Source of the DNA: Dankookia rubra
Lineage (GTDB): Bacteria; Pseudomonadota; Alphaproteobacteria; Acetobacterales; Acetobacteraceae
Reading direction: 5' to 3'
Assembly: GCF_004355005.1 (NCBI RefSeq)
Contig: NZ_SMSJ01000005.1
Location: 62,001 to 126,000, forward strand
Length of the DNA: 64,000 nt
Below are positions 8,450 to 17,370 of this stretch, piece by piece (position 1 is the first letter of the stretch; each line of letters starts with the position of its first letter). A model generated the notes under the pieces. It was not told the origin of the DNA, searched no databases, and was given only the letters and a program-made list of their open reading frames with translations. The position numbers and the translations under genes were made by a program.

Positions 8450-8958
8450 TGGCCAAGCCCCTCGTTCTGGTCATGGGCGTCTCGGGCGCCGGCAAGAGCA
8501 CCGTCGGCACCCTGCTGGCGACGCGGCTCGGCGCCCCCTTCGCCGATGCGGATGCGTTCCACCCCCCGGCAAACATCGCCAAGATGAGCCGCGGCGAGCC
8601 GCTGGTGGACGACGACCGCTGGCCCTGGCTGGACGCGATCGGCGTCTGGCTGGATGCGCGGGCGGCGGCCGGCGAGGGCGGCGTGGTCACCTGCTCGGCG
8701 CTCAAGCGGGCCTACCGCGACCGGCTGCTGGCCGGGCGGCCGGCGGTGCGGCTGGTGCACCTGTCCGGCGACGCGGCGCTGATCGGCGCGCGGCAGGCCG
8801 CGCGGCCGGACCACTTCATGCCGGCCAGCCTGATGGCCAGCCAGTTCGCCACGCTGGAGGTGCCGGGCGAGGCGGAGGGGGTGATCACCCTCTCGGTCGA
8901 GCCGCTGCCCGAGGCGATCGTGGAAGCCGCGCTGCTGGCGATCGGCGCCGCCGGCTGA
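8449..8958 (+). CDS. gntK: Gluconokinase
   Basis: A 169-residue P-loop kinase. The Walker A motif GVSGAGKST lies at residues 10-18, followed by the gluconokinase phrases FADADAFHPPANIAKM and GEPLVDDDRWPWL near residues 31-63, then CSALKRAYRD near 82. It phosphorylates gluconate to 6-phosphogluconate, the substrate of the preceding gnd product. The gene starts within the gnd stop codon. Family length is about 165-175 residues, so it is complete. Confidence 0.94.
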   Translation: MAKPLVLVMGVSGAGKSTVGTLLATRLGAPFADADAFHPPANIAKMSRGEPLVDDDRWPWLDAIGVWLDARAAAGEGGVVTCSALKRAYRDRLLAGRPAVRLVHLSGDAALIGARQAARPDHFMPASLMASQFATLEVPGEAEGVITLSVEPLPEAIVEAALLAIGAAG

Positions 8959-9055
8959 CCGCGGCGGGGCACCTCCCGCCCCGGATGCGGCTGGGCTAGA
9001 CAGGCCCGACCACCGCGCCGCCGGCGCCTAAGCCTTCCAGGAGAAACGCCGAACC

Positions 9056-9763
9056 ATGTCACTGTCCGCCGCCGACCGCGCCACGCTGGAGAGCATCTCC
9101 ACCGCGACGATCACCACGCTTCTCCTGAAGAAGGGCCTGCGCAACATCTGGATGCGCGGGCCGCAGCCCTTCACCCCGACCGCCAAGGGCAAGCGGATGG
9201 TCGGCCCGGCCTTCACCCTTCGCTTCGTCCCGGCGCGCGAGGACCTGGCGACGCCGGAAAGCTGGTCCTCCCCGCGCTCGACCCGCGCCGCGATCGAGGA
9301 CATGCCGGCAGGCGTCATCGCCGTCGCCGACGCGATGGGCTGCACCGATGCCGGCATCTTCGGCGACATCCTCTGCGCCCGGCTGATGAATCGCGGCGTC
9401 ACCGCGCTGGTCACCGATGGCTGCGTCCGCGACGTGGCCGGCGTGGTCGGCACCGGGATGCCGGTGTGGTGCCGCGGCGGCGCGGCCCCGCCCTCGGTCG
9501 CCGGCCTGACCTTCACCGGCTGGCAGGAGCCGATCGGCTGCGGCGGCGTCGCCGTCTTCCCGGACGACATCATCGTGGTCGACGACGACGGCGCCGTGGT
9601 GATCCCGAAGGCCTTCCTGCAGGAGGTGCTGGACGGCGGGCAGGAGCAGGAGCGGCTGGAGGCCTGGATCGTCGGCAAGGTGGAGCAGGGCGAGAAGCTG
9701 CCCGGCCTCTATCCGCCGAATGCCGAGAACAAGGCGCGCTACGAGGCCGAGAAGAAGAAGTAG
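9056..9763 (+). CDS. RraA-family protein (RraA/HMG aldolase-like)
   Basis: The 235-residue product belongs to the RraA/demethylmenaquinone methyltransferase-like superfamily, with STATITTLLLKKG near residue 15, the glycine-rich GDILCARLMNRGVTALVTDG near 105-125, then CVRD, and a C-terminal VFPDDIIVVDDDGAVVIP. Some members inhibit RNase E, while others are metal-dependent 4-hydroxy-4-methyl-2-oxoglutarate-type aldolases. Database names of this family are unreliable. The lysine-rich C-terminus and the neighbouring thioesterase and Bug transporter protein suggest a metabolic rather than RNA-related role, but this is inference. Confidence 0.8.
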   Translation: MSLSAADRATLESISTATITTLLLKKGLRNIWMRGPQPFTPTAKGKRMVGPAFTLRFVPAREDLATPESWSSPRSTRAAIEDMPAGVIAVADAMGCTDAGIFGDILCARLMNRGVTALVTDGCVRDVAGVVGTGMPVWCRGGAAPPSVAGLTFTGWQEPIGCGGVAVFPDDIIVVDDDGAVVIPKAFLQEVLDGGQEQERLEAWIVGKVEQGEKLPGLYPPNAENKARYEAEKKK

Positions 9764-9773
9764 GCCCAGGCCC

Positions 9774-9812
9774 GCGATCGCCCTGCATGGCGACACGCAG
9801 GGCGTGAATCGC
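9774..9812. terminator. Hairpin after the RraA-family gene
   Basis: Just after the stop at 9763 the sequence forms an 8-bp stem, CGCCCTGC (9779-9786) with GCAGGGCG (9797-9804). It is extended after a short bulge by GCGAT (9774-9778) with ATCGC (9808-9812). There is no T-tract, so if it terminates it would be assisted or Rho-linked. It separates the gnd-side genes from the thioesterase/Bug pair. Confidence 0.4.
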
Positions 9813-9884
9813 CGCCCACCCGATACTTGACGACAAGCGGCGGCGCCCGGACCCTCGGCTCCAAGCAATTGGAGACCCCGAGGC

Positions 9885-10322
9885 ATGGCGCCGCCGCCCC
9901 CCGCGCCCGCACGCTTCCCTTTCTGGACGGAGGAGAAGCTGCGGCTGGCCGATACCGACATGAACGGCCACATCAACAACGGCGCCATAGGCGCCTTCTG
10001 CGAGGCCGGCCGCGCCGAGATCATGCAGGCCGTCGCCGGCCCGCCGGAGACACGCGCGGTCGGCATGGCGGTCGCCCGGGTCGAGATCGACTACCTCCGC
10101 GAGATCCACTACCCCGGCCAGGTGCGGATCGGCACCTGCGTGGCGCGGGTCGGCCGCAGCAGCATCACGGTGGAGCAGGCTCTGTTCCAGGGCGAGACCT
10201 GCTTCGCCACCTCCCGCGGCGTCATGGTGATGCTGGACCGTGAGACGCGGCGGCCGGCGGAGATGCCGGCAGCACTGCGACAAGGCTTTGCCGCCATGGC
10301 ACCCGTGGGGGAGGCGGCATGA
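9885..10322 (+). CDS. Acyl-CoA thioesterase, 4HBT hotdog family
   Basis: The 145-residue protein has the hotdog-fold hallmark RLADTDMNGHINNGAIGAF near residues 20-40, where the aspartate and the following H/N are typical of 4-hydroxybenzoyl-CoA thioesterase-like enzymes. YLREIHYPGQVRIGT near 72 is the usual central strand. It would hydrolyse an acyl-CoA; the chain type is not predictable. The start of the Bug protein gene lies inside its stop region (ATGA at 10319-10322), so the two are translationally linked. Confidence 0.85.
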   Translation: MAPPPPAPARFPFWTEEKLRLADTDMNGHINNGAIGAFCEAGRAEIMQAVAGPPETRAVGMAVARVEIDYLREIHYPGQVRIGTCVARVGRSSITVEQALFQGETCFATSRGVMVMLDRETRRPAEMPAALRQGFAAMAPVGEAA

Positions 10323-11278
10323 TGCGCCGGCGCTCGCTGCTTGCCACGCTCGGTGTCGGCCTCGCCGCCCCGGCCCTGGGGCAGGAGGCATGGCCCTCCC
10401 GCCCGGTCCGCATCGTCGTTCCCTTCCCGCCCGGCGGCACGGTGGACTTCCTCGGCCGGCTCACCGCCGCTTGGCTGCAGGAGGCGACGGGCCAGTCCTT
10501 CATCGTCGAGAACCGCTCCGGCGCCGGCGGCAATATCGGCGCGACGGCGGCCGCCCGGGCCCAGCCGGACGGCTATGTGCTGCTGATGGGCTCGCCCGGG
10601 ACCCAGGCGATCAACGCGCATCTCTACCCGAACCCCGGCTATGACGGCATCGCCGACTTCGCGCCGATCTCGCTGGTTGCGGAACTGCCGAACCTGCTGG
10701 CGGCGCATCCCTCGCTCGGCGTGCACGACGTGGCCGGGCTGGTCGCGCTGTCGAAGCAGCGTCGCCTGGCCTATGGCGAAACCAGCATCGGCGGCAGCAC
10801 CCACCTGACCGCCGAGTTGTTCCGCCTGCAGGCGGGGATCGAGGGCGAGCACGTCACCTATCGCGGCAGCGCGCCGATGCTGGGCGACCTGCTGCCGGGG
10901 CGGGTCGCCTGGGGCGTCGACAACCTGCCCTCCATCCTGCCGCATATCCGCTCGGGCGCGCTCATCGCCATCGGCGTCTCCTCCCGCACGCGGTGGTCCG
11001 GCGCGCCTGAGATCGCGGCGATTGCCGAAACCCTGCCGGGCTACGAGGTTACTGCCTGGTTCGGCCTGCTGGCGCCGAAGGCAACACCCGAGCCGGTCAT
11101 CGCCGCCTGCAACGCGGCGCTGGTGCGGATGCTTGCCACCCCGGCCGCGGCGCGGCGGCTGGCCGAGCTGGGCGCAACGCCGATCCCCGGTACGCCCGAG
11201 GCGTATCGCGCGCATATCCTGGCGGAGCATGCGAAATGGGGCGGGGTGATCCGGCAGGCGGGCATCCGGCTGGAGTAG
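10319..11278 (+). CDS. Tripartite tricarboxylate transporter substrate-binding protein (Bug/TctC)
   Basis: 319 residues with an N-terminal twin-arginine-like export signal (RRRSLLATLG) cleaved near ALGQ. The Bug-family opening WPSRPVRIVVPFPPGG follows, then ENRSGAGGNIG near residue 68 and HVTYRGSAPMLGDL near 180. Bug proteins bind carboxylates, amino acids or aromatic acids in the periplasm. No TctA/TctB membrane genes are nearby, so this is one of four orphan binding proteins in the window. It is coupled to the upstream thioesterase gene. Confidence 0.92.
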   Translation: MMRRRSLLATLGVGLAAPALGQEAWPSRPVRIVVPFPPGGTVDFLGRLTAAWLQEATGQSFIVENRSGAGGNIGATAAARAQPDGYVLLMGSPGTQAINAHLYPNPGYDGIADFAPISLVAELPNLLAAHPSLGVHDVAGLVALSKQRRLAYGETSIGGSTHLTAELFRLQAGIEGEHVTYRGSAPMLGDLLPGRVAWGVDNLPSILPHIRSGALIAIGVSSRTRWSGAPEIAAIAETLPGYEVTAWFGLLAPKATPEPVIAACNAALVRMLATPAAARRLAELGATPIPGTPEAYRAHILAEHAKWGGVIRQAGIRLE

Positions 11279-11367
11279 ATGCCCGTTAGGTAGGCAGGAC
11301 TGGACGCGGTGCGGGCAGCGGGGTGCGATCTCCGGGCGCGGCGGTCGGATTTTACGCCGGTGACCGC

Positions 11368-11383
11368 TGGCACGGCCGTTGCC
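11368..11383 (+). promoter_or_regulatory. Sigma-54 (-24/-12) promoter of the nitrate/cyanate-type ABC operon
   Basis: The sequence TGGCACGGCCGTTGCC matches the sigma-54 consensus TGGCACG-N4-TTGC exactly, with GG (11369-11370) and GC (11381-11382) separated by the required 10 bases. Transcription would start about 12 bases downstream, near 11394, leaving a 25-base leader with GGAG at 11407-11410 before the GTG start at 11419. Such promoters need an activator such as NtrC and fit nitrogen-scarcity control. Two GGTGCG half-site-like motifs lie about 60 bases upstream, but no clear NtrC palindrome was found. Confidence 0.8.
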
Positions 11384-11418
11384 ATGCGGGACCGGCTCGC
11401 CTGCCGGGAGAAACCGCC

Positions 11419-12780
11419 GTGTCACGTCTTTTCGCCGACCCGCTCGACGCTGCCGCGCGCCTCGGTGCTTGTGCCTGCGGCCAGGAGCACGGGGCCCTGG
11501 CCTGCGCAGCCGCGGCGCCTGCCGATGGCACCGGCGCCCAAGGCGAGGCAGCGGAACAGGCGGTCTTCCGCGCCGTCTTCCCGGACGACGCCACCCGCCG
11601 CGGGCTGCTGACCCGCTTCGGCGCCGCCGCGGTCGCCGGCGCGCTGGCCTCGGTCTTCCCGCTTGCGGCTGCCCGCGAAGCCATGGCCCAGGCGACCGGC
11701 ACGCCGGAGAAGAAGGACCTGAAGATCGGGTTCATCCCGATCACCTGCGCCACGCCGATCATCATGGCGCACCCCATGGGCTTCTATCAGCGGCACGGGC
11801 TGAACGTGGAGGTCATCCGCACCGCCGGCTGAGCGGTGATCCGCGACAAGTCGATCGCCCGCGAATACGACGCGGCGCACATGCTTTCGCCGATGCCGAT
11901 CGCCATGTCGCTCGGCGTCGGCGTCGCCGCGCCGATCCCCTGGGCGGTGGCGGCGATCGAGAACACCAACGGCCAAGCCATCACCCTGGCGACGAAGCAC
12001 AAGGACCGGCGCGACCCGAAGGACTGGAAGGGTTTCCGCTTCGCCGTGCCCTTCGACTTCTCTATGCACAACTACCTGCTGCGCCACTACCTGGCGGAGC
12101 ACGGGATCGACCCGGACAAGGACGTGCAGATCCGCGCCGTCCCGCCGCCCGAGATGGTCGCCAACCTGCGGGCCGACAATATCGACGGCTTCCTCGGCCC
12201 CGATCCCTTCAACCAGCGCGCCGTCTTCGACGGCGTCGGCTTCATCCACGTCCTGACGAAGGAATTGTGGGACGGCCATCCCTGCTGCGCCTTCGCCGTG
12301 CCGCGCAGCATGATCGGCGAGACGCCGAACACCTTCGGCGCCCTGCTGCGGGCGATCGTCGAGGCGACCGCGCATGCGGCGAAGCCCGAGAACCGTAAGG
12401 AGGTCGCCACGGCGATCAGCGCGCAGAACTACCTGAACCAGCCGGAGACGGTGGTGGCGCAGGTGCTGACCGGCACCTTCGCCAACGGGCTCGGCACGGT
12501 GCAGCGGGTGCCGAACCGCATCGGCTTCGACCCCTTCCCCTGGCAGTCCATGGCGATCTGGATCCTGACCCAGATGCGCCGCTGGGGACAGGTGAAGACC
12601 GAGCTCGACTATGCCCAGGTGGCGAGCCAGGTTTTCCTCACCCTCGATGCCGGCAAGGCGATGCGGGAGATGGGCCTCGCGGTACCGGCGAGCGCGACGC
12701 GGACCGAGACCATCATGGGCCGCGCCTTCTACCCGGCGAACCCGGCCGGCTGGGCCGACCGCGCGATCCGCGGCGCCTGA
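11419..12780 (+). pseudogene. Nitrate/cyanate-type ABC transporter binding protein, interrupted by in-frame TGA
   Basis: The gene reads from GTG 11419 to 12780 in one frame (453 codons) except for a TGA at 11830-11832. The parts read VEVIRTAG, stop, AVIRDKS. NrtA/CmpA relatives have a tryptophan here (AGWAVIRDK), so a TGG to TGA change explains it. The N-terminal part has the CACGQEHG cysteine cluster and a hydrophobic export segment. The C-terminal part has AAHMLSPMPIAMSLG and VNRI-type C-terminal motifs of the family. Unless the stop is read through, only 137 residues are made. A second start (GTG 11836) could give a non-exported C-terminal piece. A sequencing error cannot be excluded from sequence alone. 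Confidence 0.85.
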
Positions 12781-12784
12781 TCCG

Positions 12785-13633
12785 ATGGGGCGTACGGTAC
12801 CCGCCTGGCAGTCGGCGCTGCTGTCCTTCGTCTTGCTGGCGCTGTTCCTCGGCGGCTGGGAGCTCGCCTCGGGCAGCGGCGCTGGCGGCGGCGCGGCGGT
12901 CGATCCGGAATATGCCGCGCTGCTCGGCCAGGCCGCGGCGAGCGGCGGGCAGACCCCTTTCCCGAAGCCCTCCGAGATCGGCCTGCGGCTCTGGGAGCTG
13001 CTGCGCGACCCCTTCTATGTCCGCGGCACCAACGACCAGGGCATCGGCGTGCAGATCGCGTATTCGCTGCTGCGCGTCGCAGCGGGCTTCGGGCTGGCGG
13101 CGCTAGTCGCCATCCCGCTCGGCTTCCTGATCGGCATGTCGCCGCTGCTCTCGGCCGCGCTCAATCCCTTCATCCAGGTGCTGCGGCCGGTCTCGCCGCT
13201 GGCCTGGATGCCGCTGGCGCTCTTCACCATCAAGGACAGCAACGTCTCCTCGGTCTTCGTCATCTTCATCTGCTCGCTCTGGCCGATGCTGCTGAACACC
13301 GCATTCGGTGTAGGCAGCGTGCGGCGGGAATGGCTGAATGTGGCGCGGACCCTGGAAGCCGGCACCTGGAAGACCGCCTTCCGCGTCATCCTGCCGGCCG
13401 CGGCGCCGACCATCCTGACCGGCATGCGCATCTCGATCGGCATCGCCTGGCTGGTGATCGTGGCGGCGGAGATGCTGGTCGGCGGCACCGGCATTGGCTA
13501 CTGGGTCTGGAACCAGTGGAACAACCTGTCGCTGGCCGACATCATCATCGCCATCCTGCTGATCGGCGTCGTCGGCCTGCTGCTCGACCGCGCGCTCGGC
13601 GCGGTGGCGCGCGTGGTGGCCTGGCAGGAATGA
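12785..13633 (+). CDS. Nitrate/cyanate-type ABC transporter permease
   Basis: The 282-residue product has about six membrane segments and the NrtB/CmpB-type layout: an N-terminal anchor, a periplasmic stretch, then LLRVAAGFGLAALVAIPLGF near residue 97 and the EAA-like loop ARTLEAGTWKTAFRVILPAA near residue 187. LRPVSPLAWMPLA is a family signature. It would pair with the binding protein upstream and the ATPase downstream to import nitrate, bicarbonate or cyanate. The gene itself looks intact, but both partners carry lesions. It starts 4 bases after the binding-protein stop and overlaps the ATPase start by 4 bases. Confidence 0.88.
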   Translation: MGRTVPAWQSALLSFVLLALFLGGWELASGSGAGGGAAVDPEYAALLGQAAASGGQTPFPKPSEIGLRLWELLRDPFYVRGTNDQGIGVQIAYSLLRVAAGFGLAALVAIPLGFLIGMSPLLSAALNPFIQVLRPVSPLAWMPLALFTIKDSNVSSVFVIFICSLWPMLLNTAFGVGSVRREWLNVARTLEAGTWKTAFRVILPAAAPTILTGMRISIGIAWLVIVAAEMLVGGTGIGYWVWNQWNNLSLADIIIAILLIGVVGLLLDRALGAVARVVAWQE

Positions 13634-14485
13634 CGCACCCCTATGTCTCGGTCGAGGGCGTGACCCGCGCCTATCCCGGCCATGTCGTCTTCCGCGACCT
13701 TTGGTTCGGGGTGAACCGCGGCGAGTTCGTCTGCCTGGTCGGGCATTCCGGCTGCGGCAAGAACACGGTGCTGAACATCCTCGCCGGGCTCGACGTGCCG
13801 AGCGGCGGCGCGGTCATCGTCGACGGCCAGGCGATCGACGGTCCCTCGCTCGACCGCGCGGTGATCTTCCAGGGCCATGCGCTGATGCCCTGGATGACGG
13901 CGGAGGCGAACGTCGCCTTCGCTGTCCTGCCGCCACCCCGGCTGGCCCAAGGCGAAGCTGCGCGAAGCGGCGCGCCAGGCCCTGACCGAAGTCGGCCTAG
14001 CCGATGCGGCGGAGCGCAAGCCCTCGATGCTCTCAGGCGGGATGAAGCAGCGCGTGGGCATCGCCCGGGCGCTCGCGTTGCGGCCGAAGATGCTGCTGAT
14101 GGACGAGCCTTTCAGCGCACTGGACGCGCTGACCCGCGGCGCCTTGCAGGACGAGGTGGCGCGGCTGGTGACCGAGGCCAATCAGACCGCCTTCATGATC
14201 ACCCACGACGTGGACGAGGCGATCCTGCTCGCCGACCGCATCCTGCTGATGACCAACGGCCCCAACGCGCGCTGCGCCGAGGTGGTGGTGAACACCCTGC
14301 CGAAGCCGCGCAACCGCGCCACCCTGCACCGGCTGCCGGGCTACCACGCCCTGCGCGACCACATCCTGGAATTCCTGCTGATCCGCAGCCGGACGCTGGC
14401 CGGCGCGCGGCCCGCGGACTGGAACCCGGAGGCGCCGCCGGAAGTGCGGCCGGCGCTGCTGACGCGAAAGGAGATGCCCGCATGA
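13630..14485 (+). pseudogene. Nitrate/cyanate-type ABC transporter ATPase, frameshifted
   Basis: The gene begins at ATG 13630. Its first half reads through VEGVTRAYPGHVVF, Walker A, and AVIFQGHALMPWMT. Near 13926-13930 the family sequence moves to the +1 frame: after the GTC codon at 13924-13926, coding resumes as TGC CGC CAC CCC (CRHPGWPKAK). This fits loss of two bases or gain of one. The second half carries the signature MLSGGMKQRVGIARAL, Walker B LLMDEPFSALD and the H-loop MITHDVDEA. Walker A reads GHSGCGKNT, with Asn45 where Ser or Thr binds Mg-ATP. So two independent lesions affect the ATPase. The end overlaps the cyanase start (ATGA). Confidence 0.85.
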
Positions 14486-14928
14486 ACGATGCCAAGACCG
14501 AGCTCGGCCGCAAGATCCTGAAGCTCAAGAAGCAGAAGAGCCTGAAGTGGGCGGACATCGCAGCACGCATCACGATGAGCCCGGTCTGGACCTGCGCGCT
14601 CTGCATGGGGCAGATGAGCGCCGAGCCGCAGCATGCCCGCGGCATCGCCGAGATCCTCGGGCTCGACGAGGAGGAGGAGGCGACGCTCTGCGAGATCCCC
14701 TATCGCGGCGCTCAGCCGATGCCGCCGACCGACCCGCTGATCTACCGCTTCTACGAATTGGTGCTGGTCTACGGCACGTCCTGGAAGGAGATGATCCAGG
14801 AGGAATTCGGCGACGGCATCATGTCGGCCATCGACTACGACATGCTGCTGGAACGGCTGCCCGACCAGAAAGGCGACCGGGTGAAGATCACGATGACCGG
14901 CAAGTTCCTCAGCTACAAGCGGTACTGA
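14482..14928 (+). CDS. cynS: Cyanate hydratase (cyanase)
   Basis: 148 residues, close to the family length of about 150-156. Cyanase converts cyanate and bicarbonate to ammonia and CO2. The catalytic triad of the family is present as R89, E92 and S115 (YRFYELVLVYG and GIMSAIDYD). The N-terminal helix-turn-helix-like half is typical (KSLKWADIAARI, SPVWTCALCMGQ). The start overlaps the ATPase stop by 4 bases (ATGA), so it belongs to the sigma-54-headed transporter operon and may rely on translational coupling to the damaged ATPase gene. The gene itself shows no lesion. Confidence 0.95.
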   Translation: MNDAKTELGRKILKLKKQKSLKWADIAARITMSPVWTCALCMGQMSAEPQHARGIAEILGLDEEEEATLCEIPYRGAQPMPPTDPLIYRFYELVLVYGTSWKEMIQEEFGDGIMSAIDYDMLLERLPDQKGDRVKITMTGKFLSYKRY

Positions 14929-14989
14929 GACGCGATCCGATGACCGGAGACCCTCGGCCGAAGGTCTGAACCGGCGTGCGGGAAAAGGC

Positions 14990-15014
14990 CGGGGCGGCGC
15001 GTGGCACCGCCCCG
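14990..15014. terminator. Hairpin between convergent cynS and hupE
   Basis: An 8-bp perfect stem, CGGGGCGG (14990-14997) with CCGCCCCG (15007-15014), has a 9-base loop and can extend through GGC/GCC outside it. It lies between two genes that end towards each other, so it can serve both directions. The right flank reads into the hupE stop. There is no T-tract on either side. Confidence 0.55.
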
Positions 15015-15020
15015 AAGCCG

Positions 15021-15575
15021 TCAGACGAAAGCCAGCAGCACGCCAACGGCGGCCGTCGCGCCGCCCGCGACCTGCGCCGCGTACCGCGCCCAAGGTGCCG
15101 CCGTGTTGCCGAGCGCGAGGCCCGCGGCGTGCAGCACCGCGGTGCCACCGATCGCCCCCAGCAGCGCCACGCCGCCGAGCTCGACGCCATGCGCCGCGCC
15201 ATGCAGCAGGCCGAAGCCGGCAACCAGAACCATGCCCAGGCCGAGCGGCAGCCGCACCGCCAGCGCCGCGAGCGCGCCGAGCACGATGACCGAGGCAAGT
15301 ATGCCCGCCTCCCCCCCCGGCAGCGCCACCCCGGCGAGGCCGAGGACACCGCCCAGCGCCATCCCGCCGAGGAAGGCGCCCGGCAGCGCCAGCCGCGCCG
15401 CGCCGCCCGAAAGCCCGGCCCAGAGCCCGACCATGACCATGGCCAGCAGATGGTCCGCCCCGCTGAACGGGTGCAGGAAGCCCGCCATCAACCCGTGATG
15501 CAGCCCGTCGCCGATATGAGCAAGGGCCGGCGCCGGCAGCAGCAGCGCCGCGGCGAGGAGTGCGAGCGCGTTCAT
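15021..15575 (-). CDS. HupE/UreJ-family membrane protein (likely nickel uptake)
   Basis: 184 residues with a signal-like N-terminus ending ALAH and about six membrane segments. [20 protein letters not shown] near residues 35-55 is the HupE/UreJ signature, and GLLHGAAHG near 122 supplies further histidines. Family members are implicated in nickel transport for urease or hydrogenase. It is the last gene of the urease operon; its ATG overlaps the ureG stop (ATGA at 15572-15575), supporting a role in supplying nickel to urease. Confidence 0.9.
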   Translation of the reverse strand: MNALALLAAALLLPAPALAHIGDGLHHGLMAGFLHPFSGADHLLAMVMVGLWAGLSGGAARLALPGAFLGGMALGGVLGLAGVALPGGEAGILASVIVLGALAALAVRLPLGLGMVLVAGFGLLHGAAHGVELGGVALLGAIGGTAVLHAAGLALGNTAAPWARYAAQVAGGATAAVGVLLAFV

Positions 15576-16183
15576 GACCCGATGCCGCCCTGCTGCAGGA
15601 TGAAGTCCGCTATTTCCGTCACGCCCTTGTTCTCCTTCAGGTTGGTGAAGATGAAGGGCCGCAGCCCGCGCATCCGGCGCGCGTCGCGGTCCATCACCGA
15701 CAGGTCGGCGCCGACCAGCGGCGCCAGGTCGATCTTGTTGATCACCAGCATGTCGCTGCGGGTGATGCCGGGGCCGCCCTTCCGGGGGATCTTGTCGCCG
15801 GCGCTGACGTCGATGACGTAGATCGTCAGGTCGGCCAGTTCCGGGCTGAAGGTGGCGGCCAGGTTATCCCCGCCGCTCTCGATGAACAGCACCTCGAGCT
15901 TCGGAAAAGCCAGCACCATGTCGTGCACGGCCGCGAGGTTGATCGAGGCATCCTCGCGGATCGCGGTATGCGGGCAGCCGCCGGTCTCGACGCCGGCAAT
16001 GCGCGCGGGGTCAAGCGCGCCGGCGCGGGTCAGGAATTCGGCGTCTTCCTTGGTGTAGATGTCGTTGGTGATGACAGCGACGTCGTGCGTGTTCCGGAGG
16101 TGCCGGCAGAGCCGCTCGGTCAGCGCGGTCTTGCCGGAGCCGACGGGGCCGCCGATGCCGACGCGGAATGGGCCATTCCTCAT
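15572..16183 (-). CDS. ureG: Urease accessory GTPase UreG
   Basis: 203 residues. The P-loop is [11 protein letters not shown] near residue 11. The metal-binding CPH motif occurs in [15 protein letters not shown] near residue 66, and the guanine-specificity motif NKID lies in [15 protein letters not shown] near residue 150. UreG hydrolyses GTP to drive nickel insertion into urease with UreF, UreD and UreE. It overlaps both neighbours (ureF and hupE) by ATGA junctions. No lesions were seen. Confidence 0.96.
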   Translation of the reverse strand: MRNGPFRVGIGGPVGSGKTALTERLCRHLRNTHDVAVITNDIYTKEDAEFLTRAGALDPARIAGVETGGCPHTAIREDASINLAAVHDMVLAFPKLEVLFIESGGDNLAATFSPELADLTIYVIDVSAGDKIPRKGGPGITRSDMLVINKIDLAPLVGADLSVMDRDARRMRGLRPFIFTNLKENKGVTEIADFILQQGGIGS

Positions 16184-16884
16184 GATCTGAAGAGCCTCGT
16201 GTACTGGGTTTCGTGCCGCATCGAGAGCAGGTCGAGCATGGGCGCCGCGGTGCCGAGCGTGTCGAGATCGGCGGCAAGCGCGGCTTCCGTCGCGGCATCA
16301 ACCACCGGGTGCAGCGCGGCGGTGGCGACCTGGCCATCGGTCTGGCCGAGCGGCACCAGCCGCACTCCGGCCGAGACCAGGTTGGCGGCGAAGGCGGCCA
16401 GCCAGCCCGCGAGCGCCGGGCGCAGCGGGATGCCGTGGAAGCCGGCGGCGGCGCCGAAGGCCACCGGATGCGCCAGCGCCCGCGGATGCCGCGCGGCATA
16501 GGCCGCGAAGCGCGCATCCGGCCAGGCGGATTGCGTCACGCCGGCGAATGCGGTGCCCTGCGCCATGCTCTCGAGCGCCGTCTCCGCCGTGCCGCGCCAG
16601 GCTGCCGCCAGCAGCGCCAGCTCGTCCAGCGCCGCATCGTCGCCGGCGTCCGCGGCGCGCCAGGCTGCCGCCAGCAGCGCGCCGTCGATCCGGCCGGCGC
16701 CGGCACGCAGCACGGTGGCGATATAGTCGAGCAGCGCAATGCGGGTAGCGACGCTGCCGTCCTCCACCGCCGTCTCCAGGCCGTGGCTATAGGTATAGGC
16801 GCCGACCGGATAGGCCGGCGACAGCCAGGCCAGCAGCCGGTAGAGCGCGCCGCCGTCAGTGATGGTGATGGTGGCCGTCGCCAT
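16180..16884 (-). CDS. ureF: Urease accessory protein UreF
   Basis: From ATG 16884 the product is 234 residues. The family opening [21 protein letters not shown] is clear at residues 17-37, and the C-terminus [15 protein letters not shown] is typical. UreF is part of the UreDFG activation complex. The start lies inside ureE: the first codons read MATATITIT from the same DNA that encodes the UreE His tail, giving a 29-bp overlap in a different frame. The frame remains open further upstream within ureE, but that part has no UreF similarity. Confidence 0.9.
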   Translation of the reverse strand: MATATITITDGGALYRLLAWLSPAYPVGAYTYSHGLETAVEDGSVATRIALLDYIATVLRAGAGRIDGALLAAAWRAADAGDDAALDELALLAAAWRGTAETALESMAQGTAFAGVTQSAWPDARFAAYAARHPRALAHPVAFGAAAGFHGIPLRPALAGWLAAFAANLVSAGVRLVPLGQTDGQVATAALHPVVDAATEAALAADLDTLGTAAPMLDLLSMRHETQYTRLFRS

Positions 16885-17370
16885 GGTCGTGACCGCCGCG
16901 GTGGTGATGGCCGGGCTGGCGGTTCTGCTCACCATAGGCGCCGCCTTCCGGGTTGAAGGGCGCATCCACCTTCCGCACCTCGGCACCCAGTCCCTGCAGC
17001 ATGGCGACGATGACATGATCGTCGCGGATCAGCAGCCGGTCGGCCTGGATCTCGGTCGGCAGGTGCCGGTTGCCGAGATGCCAGGCGAGCCGCATCAGCA
17101 GCGCGGGGGTCGGCGCGCGCACCTCGACCAGCGGCTCCGGCGCCGCCCGCACCAGGATGACGCCGCCCTGCTCCAGCAGCAGCCCGTCGCCGTCGCGCAG
17201 CGGCACCGCTTCCTCGAGGTCGAGCAGGAAGGCGAAGCCGCCTTCGGCGACGTAGCGCCGCCGCCGGCGGAAGCGGTCGTCGAAGTCGAGGGTGACGGTG
17301 TGCTTCGCGGTGCGTTCCACCCAGCCGTCCTTCGGCAGCACCTGGGTCGCGCGGGGGAGTGTGTCGCTCA

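Noticed and set aside
11830-11832. In-frame TGA read as selenocysteine
   Set aside because: Family relatives have tryptophan at this position, no selenocysteine insertion hairpin was evident after the codon, and other genes of the operon carry lesions too.
13924-13932. Programmed ribosomal frameshift in the ATPase gene
   Set aside because: No slippery heptamer or downstream structure is evident, and the Walker A change supports decay.
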